Positions 1 to 10,200 of a DNA stretch of 64,000 nucleotides are shown in pieces. How positions within the stretch are numbered: the stretch's first letter is position 1; the number at the start of each line of letters is the position of its first letter. The notes under the pieces are model-generated. The model saw only the letters and a list, made by a program, of their open reading frames with translations, ran no database searches and was not told the origin of the DNA. Origin of the DNA: Sandaracinus amylolyticus (GTDB lineage: Bacteria; Myxococcota_A; Polyangia; Polyangiales; Sandaracinaceae); the NCBI RefSeq assembly GCF_021631985.1, contig NZ_CP070226.1, forward strand, positions 62,001 through 126,000. The letters are read 5' to 3'. The position numbers and the translations under genes were made by a program.

Positions 1-3000
1 AGCGTCACCGCCCCCAACCCGCGCGCACAGGCGCGCGCGCTCCGTGCGGCCCTCGCGCGCGCTGGTGTGACGCCGGGGTCGCTCGGCTGGATCGAGGTCG
101 CAGCCGCCGGTCTGCCGATCGCAGATGCCATCGAGATCGCGGCGCTCGGAAAGGTGCTCGCGCCGCGCGAGACGCCGGTCGCCATAGGCTCGCTAAAAGG
201 CGCGATCGGCCATCTCGAGGCGGCCTCCGGCGTCGCGCAGCTGACGAAGGTCGTCTTCCAGATGGCCGACGCCGTCCGCGTGCGCACGCCGCACGCCGAG
301 CGTGTCCGAACCGATCTCGACTGGGAGCGCGCGCGCGTGCGTCCGCAGACGACGACCGAGCCGTGGCCGCGCGAGCAAGGCGAGCCGAGGCGCGCCGTCG
401 TGAGCGCGTTCGGCGCGGGAGGGAGCAACGCGCATCTCGTCATCGAGGAAGCGCCGCCGACGCACGAGGACATGGCGGTCGGGCCCGAGCTCGTGTGCCT
501 GTCGGCACGCGACGAAGCGGAGCTCGCCGCGTACGCGCTGCGTCTGCGAGAGCATCTGACCGCGCATCCGAGCACGTCGCTCGCGCGCGTCGCGTACACG
601 CTCCAGGTCGGGCGCGCGCCGATGGACACGCGCGCCGCGATCGTCATCGAGTCGCTCGACGCGCTCGTCGCCGCGCTCGACGTGCTAGCGCGCGGCGACA
701 CCGGATCGGCCTCGGGATGGCTGCGCGGCGTGGGGCGCGCGCCGAGCTCGCTCGCGCCGATCTACGGTGACGACGAGGGGCGCGGCATGCTCGCCGAGCT
801 CGTCGCACGAAGTCGATGGAGCAAGCTCGCGCAGCTCTGGTCCGCGGGCGTGGCGTTCGACTGGCCGTCGTTGCGGCGCGCTGCCGGAGTGCGCCGCCTC
901 GCGCTGCCTGTGCGCCCCCTCGCCGGCGAGCGGCACTGGATCGGAACGCCTTCCCGCGAAGTAGAAACCGAAGCGACCGTGGATGTCGGGCCGCCGCACG
1001 AGGCTTCCGCCCTGGCGGCGCCGGTCGAGACCGGCGCCGCCGGCGGATCGCCGACTGCACATGCGCGGTGGATCGACATCCTCCGCCGGCATGCGTCGGA
1101 GGTCCTCTCGGTCTCCGCGGCGGCGCTCGGAGCGGACGACGATCTCTTCGACCTCGGCATCGACTCGCTCGCGCTGATGCGCCTGCTCGCGCGAGTGCGC
1201 GACGCTCACGCGGTTCGCGTTCGCCCCGACGAGGTCGCGGACTGCCGCACGCTCGCCTCGATCGCGGAGCGGCTCGCGTCGCTCGCGAGCGGCCCGCGGA
1301 CGACGCCCGCCGACGTGGCGCCGGTGGCGACGGGGCAAGCACGCCCGCACGCGCCACTCTCGCTGAACCAGGAGGCGATCTGGGTCGCGCAGCAGATCGC
1401 GCCCGAGGCGACCGCCTATCACGTCCCGGCTGCGTTCCGGGTGCGCGGATGGCTCGAGCCCGACGCGCTCGATCGTGCGGTGCGCGCGCTCGCCGAACGG
1501 CACCCCGCGATGCGCACCCAGGTCGCGATGATCGACGGCACGCCGCAGCGCCGCATCGCGCCGCGCCCGCTCGCCGGGCTCGAACGCCACGAGCTTCCCG
1601 GCGCGTCCCTCGAGACGTGCGAGGCGCGCGCGGCGGAGCTCGTCCACAGGCCGTTCGATCTCGAGGCGGGTCCGCTGGTGCGCGTGCACCTGATCACCGG
1701 CGCCGACGATGCACGGGTCGTCCTCGTCGTGGCGCACCACCTCGTCTGCGACGGCGTTTCGATGGCGGTCCTGATCGACGAGCTGACGGCGCTCGCCACC
1801 GGCGCGGAGCTCGCGCCGTCGCCCGCGACCGACTACGACGAGTTCGTCGAGTGGCAACGCGCGATGCTCGGCTCCGCCGATGCAGACGCGCACCGTGCGT
1901 GGTTCCGCCGAGCGCTCGAGGCACCGCTCGAGGCCGCGACGCTCCCGTACGATCGACCGCGCGGCGCGACGCGCCGGTTCGCCGGCGAGTACCACACGTT
2001 CGGGCTCGACGGCGCCACGATGTCGGCGCTCCGCGCGCTCTGCCGTGCGCGTGGCGCGAGCCTCTATCACGGGCTGCTCGCCGCGTTCGAAGCGCTGCTC
2101 TTCCGCTATGGAACGCGAGGCCCGATTGCGATCGCGACCGGCGTGCTGGGTCGGCCCGAGCCGCGCTTCGAGGGCGTGGTCGGCGACTTCAGCAATGTCG
2201 TGCCGCTCCGCGCCGAGGTCGACGGCGAGCTCGCATTCGACGCGCTGCTGCAGCGCGTCCGCGAGCATGCGCTGCGCGCGATCGGCCACGCCGACATGCC
2301 GCTTCTCGAGATCGTACGAGATCGCGACCGCGAGCTCGGGGAGGCGCCGCCGCTCACGGTCTGCTTCGCTCTCCAGAACTGGTTCCGCCAGTACGGCGGC
2401 GCCGTGCGCCGCGATGCGCCCGCCATCGCGCTCGATCCGATCTTCACGATTCATCAGGCAGGCGAGTTCGACCTCACGCTGATGATCTACGAGCGCGACG
2501 ACGACGCGATCGCGGTGCTCAAGTACGACCCCGACCTCTTCGATCGCACGACCGTCGAGCGCATCGCGGGCCACTACGCGACGCTGCTCGCGGCGGGCGT
2601 GGCGACGCCCGAGCGCGAGATCTCGGCGCTGCCGCTCCTGAGCCGCGCCGAGCTCGCGCTGGTCCGAGATGGTTGGGCCTCCAACGATCGTCCGTTCCCC
2701 GACGACGTGTCGCTGCCCGATCTCGTCGAGCGCGTCGCCCGCGTGCGCGCGGCGGAGATCGCGGTGCGTGCCCCCGACGGCGACGTTCGGTACGCCGAGC
2801 TCGACGCGCGCGCTTCGCGCCTCGCGGTCGCGCTCTGTGAGCTCGGCGTCGAGCTCGGTGAGACCGTTCCGGTCCTCGCGCCACGCGGCGCCGGGCTGGT
2901 GACGGCGATGCTCGGCGCGATGCGCGCCGGCGGGGCGTACGTACCGATCGAGCCGCGTCTGCCCGCAGCGCGCATCGAGACGATACTCGCCGACTCTCGC

Positions 3001-6000
3001 GCGCGCGTTCTCATGGCCGCACGCGCCGCGGTCCCCGCACCGCGCGCGCTGCTCGCACGCCTCGGCGAGCGCACCGCCATCGAGACCGTCGTCTGGCTCG
3101 ACGACGACACGAACGTCGAGATCGACCGCACCGCGCTCGCGGGCGCGCGCATGCTGCGCGCGCTCTTCTCGCGTGGCGCGCCCGCGCCTCGTGGAGGCGA
3201 TCTCACGCTGCGCTTCGCAGCGCGCACGCTCGATCGCGCGCATCTCGCAGGCGCGGCACGCGAGCTGTCGGAGCGCCTGCGCCTCGAAGGCGTCCACCCC
3301 GGCGCGCCGGTCGCGATCCTGTTCTCCGATCCCGCCGCCGAGATCCTCGCGCGCCTCGCGATCGACGAGCTCGGCGCGCGAGTGGTGTCGCTCTCGCCGC
3401 GGTCCTCGCGTACCGAATCGCACCGGGCGCTCGTCGCCTCGAACGCCATCGCGCTCGTGTCGGAGCGCGCGCACGTCGACGCGCTCGACGAGCTGCACCA
3501 GCGAAGCGGAGGCGCGCTGCTCGCGATCTGCGTGGACGACTACGACCCCGGCGCTCTGCCCGATGACAAGGAGCACGCGATCCGCACGGTATTCGATGCC
3601 TTCAGCAACGTCGACGTCGACGAGCTGAGCGGCTACGGGTGGGCTGACAGCTACGAGCGACGTCGGTTCTCCGACGCCGAAATGCGCGAGTACGTCGAGA
3701 ACTTCTGCACGAAGCTCGACTCGCTGCTCACGCCGAGCTCGCGCGTGCTCGAGATCGGCTGCGGCCAGGGCCTCGTGCTGTTCGAGATCGCTCCGCGCGT
3801 CGCTGAGTACGTCGCAACCGATCTCACGCCGGCGATCATCGAGCGCAACCTGCAGCGCGTCGCGCGGCGCGGCTTGAGCGGCGTGACGTTGCTGCCCCTC
3901 GCGGCGCGCGAGATCGATCGTGTACCGGGGCGGGGAACGTACGACGTCGTCATCGCCAGCAGCGTCGTCCACTACTTCCCGAACACGCTCTACCTCGAGG
4001 ACGTGATCGATCGCGCGATCGATCTGCTCGGCACCCAGGGCGCCGTCTACATCGACGATCTCCTCGACCTCGACCTCAAGGAGTCGGTCGAGGAAGAGCT
4101 CCGGCGCTTCAAGGCCGAGCATCCGGACGCCGCGCCCAAGCTCGACTGGGATCAAGACCTCTTCGTCGGACGCGCTTTCTGGGCCGAGATCGCACGGCGC
4201 CGCCCCGAGATCGTCAGCGTGGAAGCGACGCCGAAGCTCGGACGCATTCCGAACGAGCTGACGCGCTTCCGGTACGACGTGCTGCTCCGCGTCGACAAGT
4301 CGCGCGCAGGCGCGCCTCGCGCCGCCGGCCGCCGGCCGATCGTGGATCTCGCGCTCTTCCGTGCCGCACCGCTCGACGCGGACCGAGAGAGCCCCGCGCT
4401 CGGCGATGCGCTCGGTCGTCTCGCGGCGGCCCGCTCGGACGTGCATGGCGCCAGCGCGGTCGCGGCCTGCGACGCGCGCGCGCCGAAGCCCGCCGTCGGG
4501 CCGAACGACCTCGCGTACGTGCTCTACACCTCGGGCTCCACCGGGGCGCCGAAGGGCGCGATGATCGAGCACGTCGGAATGCTCAACCACGTGTTCGCGA
4601 AGGTCCACGACCTCGCGATCGGTGAGCGCGACGTCATCGTCCAGAACGCGTCCCAGGGCTTCGACATCTCGGTCTGGCAGATGCTCACCGCACTCTGCGT
4701 CGGCGGGCGCACGCTCGTCGTCGACGACGACACCGTGCTCGAGCCGCGCGCGTTCCTCGACGTGATCACGTCCGAGGGCGCGACGATCCTCGAGGTCGTT
4801 CCCTCGTACCTCGCGGTGCTGCTCGAGGTGCTCGAGGCGGAGCCGCAGGTCGCGCTGCCGGCGCTGCGTTGGCTCCTCGTCACGGGCGAGGCAGTGAAGC
4901 CCTCGCTCGTCGAGCGCTGGCTGCGTCGCTTCCCCGCGATCCCGGTGGTGAACGCGTACGGACCGACCGAGTGCTCCGACGACGTGACGCACCACATCCT
5001 CCGCGCCGCACCGGAGGGCGAGACCACGCCCATCGGCGTGCCGGTCTCGAACTTCCGCATCTACGTCGTCGACGAGCACACGCAGCTCGTGCCGATCGGC
5101 GTACCCGGCGAGATCGTCGTCTCCGGCGTCGGCGTCAGTCGCGGGTATCTGAACGATCCGGAGCGCACCGCGCGCGCGTTCGGGATCGATCCGTTCCGCG
5201 GCACGGACGTGCGTCTCTATCGCACTGGCGATCTCGGTCGATGGCGCAGCGACGGAGTGCTCGAGTTCCTCGGACGTCGCGATCACCAGGTGAAGATCCG
5301 TGGACATCGCATCGAGCTCGGCGAGATCGAGGCGCGCCTCGCGGCGGTCGAAGGCGTCGCCGATGCCGTCGTGATCGCACGCGAGGACGAGCGCGGCGAC
5401 AAGCAGCTCGTCGGGTACGCGGTGCCGCGTCCCGGCGTGATGCTCGATTCCGACACGGTCCGAACGCAGCTCTCGGAGACGCTGCCCGCAGCGATGGTGC
5501 CCGCGCACGTGGTCCTCCTCGCGTCGCTTCCGGTGACGGGGAATGGCAAGGTCGATCGGCGTGCGCTGCCGAAGCCGCAGCTCGACGGTGCTGCATCGAA
5601 CGAAGCGCGCGTCGTGGAGGCTCCGCGCGGTGACCTCGAGCAGGCGGTCGCGGACGCGTTCGCGACCGTCCTCGCGATGCCCGTGGATCACGTCGGGCGC
5701 GACGACGACTTCTTCGTGCTCGGCGGCGACTCGATCAAGGCGATTCAGCTCTCGACGCACCTGCGCGCGCGCGGGCTCGCCGTGCGCATCCAGGACTTCT
5801 TCGAGCGCCCGCGGGTCGACGCGCACGCGAGCTATCTGCGCCGCGCCGATGCATCGCGGCGCGAGCGGGTCACCGGCGACGTCGCGCTCTCGCCGATCCA
5901 GCGCTGGTTCCTCGCGACGTATCGCGACCACCGGGACTGGTACCACCACCGCGCCGTCCTGCGCGTGCATGACGTCGACGCAGGTGCGCTCGCCGCCGCG

Positions 6001-7254
6001 TGGCGCGCGACCGCCGAGCACCACGACCTCTTCTGCGCTCGCCTCGCCGAACAGTCTGACGGTCCGGCGATCTTCGTGCCCGAGATCCCGTCGCCCGCCG
6101 CGCTCGAAATCGTCGATCTCGGCGATGCGGTCGATCCGTGGCAAGCGATCGAGTCGCACGGCGACGCGTGGCTCGAGCGTTTCGATCTCGCGAGTGGTCC
6201 GCTCGCTGCCGCGCACCTCTACCGGAGCGCGGGCGCGGGCGACGTGCTGGTCATCACCGCGCACCACATCGCCGTCGACGCGACGTCGTGGCGGGTGATC
6301 TTCGAGGATCTCGCGAGCGTTCTGCGAGACCTCGCGCGCGGCGATCGCCCGAACCTCCTGCGCAGCGATCCGTTCGCCGACGTGGTCCACGCGATCACCA
6401 CGAGCGCAGCCGGCGAAAAGGGTCGGCGAGACCTCGCCTGGTTCCGCGCGCTCACGCGCGGCGAGTGGGCACGTCTGCCGGGGCGCAAGCCCGTCGCAGC
6501 GAGACCGCGCGGGGAGTGCCGGCGCGTGTCGAGCACGGTCGACCGCGCACGGATCGCCGAGCTCACGGCTGGGGCGGCTCGTTACTGCCGCGCCGATCTC
6601 CAGGACGTCCTCCTCACCGTCGTCACGAGCGCGATCGCGGAGTGGGCCGCGAGCCCGCGCGTGCTCCTCTCGATGGAGTCGCACGGTCGCGATCTCGGCG
6701 AGCATGTGGACGCGGGGCGCACCGTCGGATGGCTCGCGAGCCTCTACCCGATGGGCGTCGAGGTCGCGGCGGATCGTGATCTCGGCTTCCGCCTGAAATC
6801 GGTCAAGGAAGCGCTGCGGCGCGTGCCGGGCGGCGGCGTCGCGTACGGCGCCGCGCGCTGGATCGAGGGCGACGTCTCGCTCGCGATCGACCCCGAGATC
6901 ACGTTCGACTTCTTCGGCGAGATCACCGCCCCGTCGAACGCGCCGTTCGCGCTCGACGTCGAGCGCTCGGGCCTTCGCACCGCGCCGTCGAGCCCGCAGG
7001 AGGTCCCGCTCGCGATCGAGGCCGTGCAGCGCGACGGCGCGCTCGATATCCACTTCGGCTTCCATCCCGACGAGCTCGACGAGGCCGCGTTGTCGCGGCT
7101 GCTCCGCCGCGTCGACGCCCTCCTCGAGGAGCTCGTCACGTTACTGCGCGAGCGTGATCACGCCGAAGCGACGCCGTCCGACTACGGCGCTCGCGACGTC
7201 GAGCTCGACGAGCTCACCGAGATTCAGTCCGCGCTCCACGGCATCGAGCTCTGA
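1..7254 (+). CDS. Hybrid PKS/NRPS protein KS(partial)-ACP-C-A(MT)-PCP-E, 5' end outside window
   Basis: The frame is open from base 1, so the true start lies to the left. Residues are counted from base 1. Residues 1-150 are the C-terminal half of a ketosynthase; the usual HGTGT segment reads AAAGLPIAD, so the catalytic His is missing and this is probably a non-elongating KS. A linker typical of trans-AT synthases follows, then an ACP (GIDSL, Ser about 389). A condensation domain carries HHLVCDG at 579-585. The adenylation domain starts near 890, has a2 (AGGAYVPIEP) near 975, and resumes with a3 (YTSGSTGAPKG) near 1508. Between them lie a second A-like N-terminal stretch (about 1067-1160) and a methyltransferase with VLEIGCGQG at 1249. 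The pocket reads D-I-W-E-L-T-A-D-D. A PCP (GGDS, Ser about 1911) and an epimerase (HHIAVDATSW near 2088, RTVGWLASLYP) finish the protein. Predicted product: a D-amino acid with a cationic, possibly methylated side chain. Confidence 0.93.
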   Translation, partial: SVTAPNPRAQARALRAALARAGVTPGSLGWIEVAAAGLPIADAIEIAALGKVLAPRETPVAIGSLKGAIGHLEAASGVAQLTKVVFQMADAVRVRTPHAERVRTDLDWERARVRPQTTTEPWPREQGEPRRAVVSAFGAGGSNAHLVIEEAPPTHEDMAVGPELVCLSARDEAELAAYALRLREHLTAHPSTSLARVAYTLQVGRAPMDTRAAIVIESLDALVAALDVLARGDTGSASGWLRGVGRAPSSLAPIYGDDEGRGMLAELVARSRWSKLAQLWSAGVAFDWPSLRRAAGVRRLALPVRPLAGERHWIGTPSREVETEATVDVGPPHEASALAAPVETGAAGGSPTAHARWIDILRRHASEVLSVSAAALGADDDLFDLGIDSLALMRLLARVRDAHAVRVRPDEVADCRTLASIAERLASLASGPRTTPADVAPVATGQARPHAPLSLNQEAIWVAQQIAPEATAYHVPAAFRVRGWLEPDALDRAVRALAERHPAMRTQVAMIDGTPQRRIAPRPLAGLERHELPGASLETCEARAAELVHRPFDLEAGPLVRVHLITGADDARVVLVVAHHLVCDGVSMAVLIDELTALATGAELAPSPATDYDEFVEWQRAMLGSADADAHRAWFRRALEAPLEAATLPYDRPRGATRRFAGEYHTFGLDGATMSALRALCRARGASLYHGLLAAFEALLFRYGTRGPIAIATGVLGRPEPRFEGVVGDFSNVVPLRAEVDGELAFDALLQRVREHALRAIGHADMPLLEIVRDRDRELGEAPPLTVCFALQNWFRQYGGAVRRDAPAIALDPIFTIHQAGEFDLTLMIYERDDDAIAVLKYDPDLFDRTTVERIAGHYATLLAAGVATPEREISALPLLSRAELALVRDGWASNDRPFPDDVSLPDLVERVARVRAAEIAVRAPDGDVRYAELDARASRLAVALCELGVELGETVPVLAPRGAGLVTAMLGAMRAGGAYVPIEPRLPAARIETILADSRARVLMAARAAVPAPRALLARLGERTAIETVVWLDDDTNVEIDRTALAGARMLRALFSRGAPAPRGGDLTLRFAARTLDRAHLAGAARELSERLRLEGVHPGAPVAILFSDPAAEILARLAIDELGARVVSLSPRSSRTESHRALVASNAIALVSERAHVDALDELHQRSGGALLAICVDDYDPGALPDDKEHAIRTVFDAFSNVDVDELSGYGWADSYERRRFSDAEMREYVENFCTKLDSLLTPSSRVLEIGCGQGLVLFEIAPRVAEYVATDLTPAIIERNLQRVARRGLSGVTLLPLAAREIDRVPGRGTYDVVIASSVVHYFPNTLYLEDVIDRAIDLLGTQGAVYIDDLLDLDLKESVEEELRRFKAEHPDAAPKLDWDQDLFVGRAFWAEIARRRPEIVSVEATPKLGRIPNELTRFRYDVLLRVDKSRAGAPRAAGRRPIVDLALFRAAPLDADRESPALGDALGRLAAARSDVHGASAVAACDARAPKPAVGPNDLAYVLYTSGSTGAPKGAMIEHVGMLNHVFAKVHDLAIGERDVIVQNASQGFDISVWQMLTALCVGGRTLVVDDDTVLEPRAFLDVITSEGATILEVVPSYLAVLLEVLEAEPQVALPALRWLLVTGEAVKPSLVERWLRRFPAIPVVNAYGPTECSDDVTHHILRAAPEGETTPIGVPVSNFRIYVVDEHTQLVPIGVPGEIVVSGVGVSRGYLNDPERTARAFGIDPFRGTDVRLYRTGDLGRWRSDGVLEFLGRRDHQVKIRGHRIELGEIEARLAAVEGVADAVVIAREDERGDKQLVGYAVPRPGVMLDSDTVRTQLSETLPAAMVPAHVVLLASLPVTGNGKVDRRALPKPQLDGAASNEARVVEAPRGDLEQAVADAFATVLAMPVDHVGRDDDFFVLGGDSIKAIQLSTHLRARGLAVRIQDFFERPRVDAHASYLRRADASRRERVTGDVALSPIQRWFLATYRDHRDWYHHRAVLRVHDVDAGALAAAWRATAEHHDLFCARLAEQSDGPAIFVPEIPSPAALEIVDLGDAVDPWQAIESHGDAWLERFDLASGPLAAAHLYRSAGAGDVLVITAHHIAVDATSWRVIFEDLASVLRDLARGDRPNLLRSDPFADVVHAITTSAAGEKGRRDLAWFRALTRGEWARLPGRKPVAARPRGECRRVSSTVDRARIAELTAGAARYCRADLQDVLLTVVTSAIAEWAASPRVLLSMESHGRDLGEHVDAGRTVGWLASLYPMGVEVAADRDLGFRLKSVKEALRRVPGGGVAYGAARWIEGDVSLAIDPEITFDFFGEITAPSNAPFALDVERSGLRTAPSSPQEVPLAIEAVQRDGALDIHFGFHPDELDEAALSRLLRRVDALLEELVTLLRERDHAEATPSDYGARDVELDELTEIQSALHGIEL

Positions 7255-7289
7255 GCGCACACGCGCCGTCGACACCGAAAGCCCCAGCG

Positions 7290-10200
7290 ATGAGCGAACG
7301 AGCACGCATCCAGAAGATCGTCCCGCTGACCCCCATGCAGGAGGGCCTCTATCTCGAGTCTCTCCGCAGGCCGGGCGACTCCTCCTACGTCGTCCAGCTC
7401 CGGCTCGCGTGCGAGGGCGAGCTCGACACCGGCCTGTTCCGAGCCGCGCTCTCCGACGTCGCGCGCGAGATCGAGGTGCTCCGTACCGTGTTCCTCGTGC
7501 AGGGAAAGCTGCGCCAGATTGTGCTCGAGCAGCGCTCCTTGCCGTGCGCGTTCGAGGATCTCTCGGAGCTCGACGAGCCTGCGCGCGAGGCACGCATCGC
7601 GGAGGCGATCGCGGCGGAGCGCCGCGAGGGTTTCGACCTCGCGCGCAAGCCTCTCCTCCGTTTCCGGGTCTTCCGGACCGGACCGCGCCAGCACGAGATC
7701 CTCTCGACCAACCACCACGTGATCCTCGACGGCTGGAGCATGGGCCTGCTCTGGGGCGAGATCCTCGCGTGCTACGAGGCGCGCGCGCAGGGGCGCTCGC
7801 CGGCGCCGACGTCGACGCTTCCCTTCAGTCGCTTCGTCGAGTGGTTGGGCTCGCGATCGAGCGAGGACGCGCGCGCGTACTGGAAGCGCGAGCTCGCGGA
7901 CCGACCGGAGAACCGCACGTGGCCGCGGCGCGCGTCGACCGGCTACGTTCGCGCGCAACGAACGCTGCGCATCGATCCCGATCGCACGGCCGCGCTTCGT
8001 GCGTTCGCTTCGTCGTCGGGCGCGACAGTGAGCTCCGTCGTGCTCGCCGCGTGGACGCTCGTGCTGCGCGCGCACGCGGACTCCGACGACGTTACCGTCG
8101 GTGCCGTCGTCTCCGGGCGCGCCGTCGACTTCGAAGGTGCGGCCCAGGTCGTCGGGCTCTGCATCCAGACCGTTCCCGTCCGCGTGAGCGCGCCCGAGAC
8201 TACGCCGATCCGCGAGCTCGTGCGGCGCGTGCACCAGAAGGTCGCCCTCGCGCAGCGCCACGGACACGTCCCTCTCGCGGAGATCCAGGCGATCGCGGGC
8301 AGCGATCGCGGTCCGCTTTTCGATCACCTGTTCGTGTTCGAGAACTATCCGCTGCCCGAGGCCCTCGAAGCGCGCGAAGGCGCGAACGACCCGCGGCGCG
8401 TTCGGATCTCGTACCGCGAGTCGGTCGAGCAGCCGCACTACGACCTCAACCTCATCTGCATGGACCAGGGCGGTCTCGAGGTGCGCTTCCTCTATGACGC
8501 ATCGTCGCTCGACGCCGAGCTCGTCGCGCAGCTCGAGCGTCAGCTCGAGCTCGTGCTCGCTCGGTTCGCCGCCGTGCACCACGGCACGCTGGGCGACGCG
8601 TACCCGCTGGCGGAGGACGAGCGCCTCTTCCTCGTCGACACGCTCAACGCGACCTCGTCGCCGTATCCTCGCGACGCCACGATCGATGCGCTCGTCGAGG
8701 CGCGCGCTGCGGAGCGCCCGGACGCGATCGCCGTGACGCTGGGCGCGCACGCGCTCACCTACCGCGAGCTCGTCGCGCGCAGTCACGCGGTCGCGGCGAT
8801 GATCGCCGACTCGCCCCGCGCGCCGGTCGCGCTGCTGGTCGAGACCGATTCCGACGTGATCGCGGTCCTGCTCGGGATCCTCCGTGCCGGGCGAGCGTAC
8901 CTGCCGATCGATCCCGACTATCCGGCCGAGCGCATCGGCCTCCTGCTGCGCGACGCGGGCGTTCGCGTCGCGATTGCCGCGCGCCGTTTCCTTCCTGTGC
9001 TCGCGGCCGCGGGCTTCGACGGCGCGGTGCACGTCCTCGAGGACGCGGTGACGTGCGCGGGCTCGCCCACGCTGCGCGCGCACGGCGCCACCGACGACGC
9101 GTACGTGCTCTACACGTCGGGGTCGACCGGCACGCCCAAGGGCTGCGTCGTTACGCACCGCAACGTCGTCCGCTTGATCACCGGGCTCGAGTACGCGCCG
9201 CTCGGTCCGGGCGACACGCTCCTGCAGACCGGCGCGCTCGCGTTCGACGCGAGCACCCTCGAGATCTGGGGGGCGCTCGCGAACGGCGCGACGCTCGCGC
9301 TCGCGTCGCGAGACGCGCTGCTGTCTGCGGCGTCGCTTCGCGCGCGCATCGTCGAGACCGGGGCGAGCACGCTCTGGTTGACGTCGCCGCTCTTCAACAA
9401 GCTCGTCGACGACGACCCGGCGATCTTTCCCGGCGTGCGCCGTCTGCTGGTCGGCGGCGACGTGGTCTCCCCGCGCCACGTCGCGCGCGCGATGGCCGCG
9501 AACCCTGGTCTCGTGGTCGTCAACGGATACGGACCCACCGAGAACACCACGTTCTCCACCGTCCACGTTCTCGATCACTGCGACGGCGAGAGCTCGATCC
9601 CGATCGGCCGCCCGATCCGCCAGAGCACGGCATACGTCGTCGATCGGCTCGGCCGTCCGTGTCCGATCGGCGTGCCCGGCGAGCTCTGGGTCGGCGGCGA
9701 CGGAGTCGCGCGCGGCTATCTCTCGCGCCCCGAGCTGACGGGGGCGCGGTTCGTGCCCGATCCGTTCGCGAAGGCGGCGACCGCGTACCGGACCGGTGAT
9801 CTCGCGCGCGTGCGGCCGGACGGTGCGATCGAGTTCCTCGGGCGGGTCGATCACCAGGTGAAGATCCGCGGGCTGCGCATCGAGCTCGGTGAGGTCGAGC
9901 GCCACCTCGCGGCGATCCCCGATCTCGACGAGGTGCACGTCGCCGCGCGCGGCGATCGCGCCGACACGAAGGTGCTCTGCGCCTGGTACACCAGCCGCCG
10001 CGGCGTGATCCCGTCGAGCGTGCGCGAAGCGCTCCGCGCGACGCTTCCGGCGTGGGCGATCCCCACGCACCTCGTGCGTGTCGACGTCATGCCGTTAACC
10101 CGCAACGGCAAGATCGACGAGCGCGCGCTGCCCGAGCCGGGCAGCGTCTCGAGCGGCGTGACGACGGTCGCTCCTTCGACGCCGACCGAGGCCGTCTTGC

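Noticed and set aside
685-7065. A 2126-codon open frame on the minus strand
   Set aside because: It is the antisense shadow of the first NRPS gene; high third-position GC removes stops, and the translation is Arg/Glu/His-rich without domains.
7224-10070. A 948-codon minus-strand open frame opposite the second NRPS gene
   Set aside because: Arginine-rich translation with no motifs, opposite clear C and A domains.
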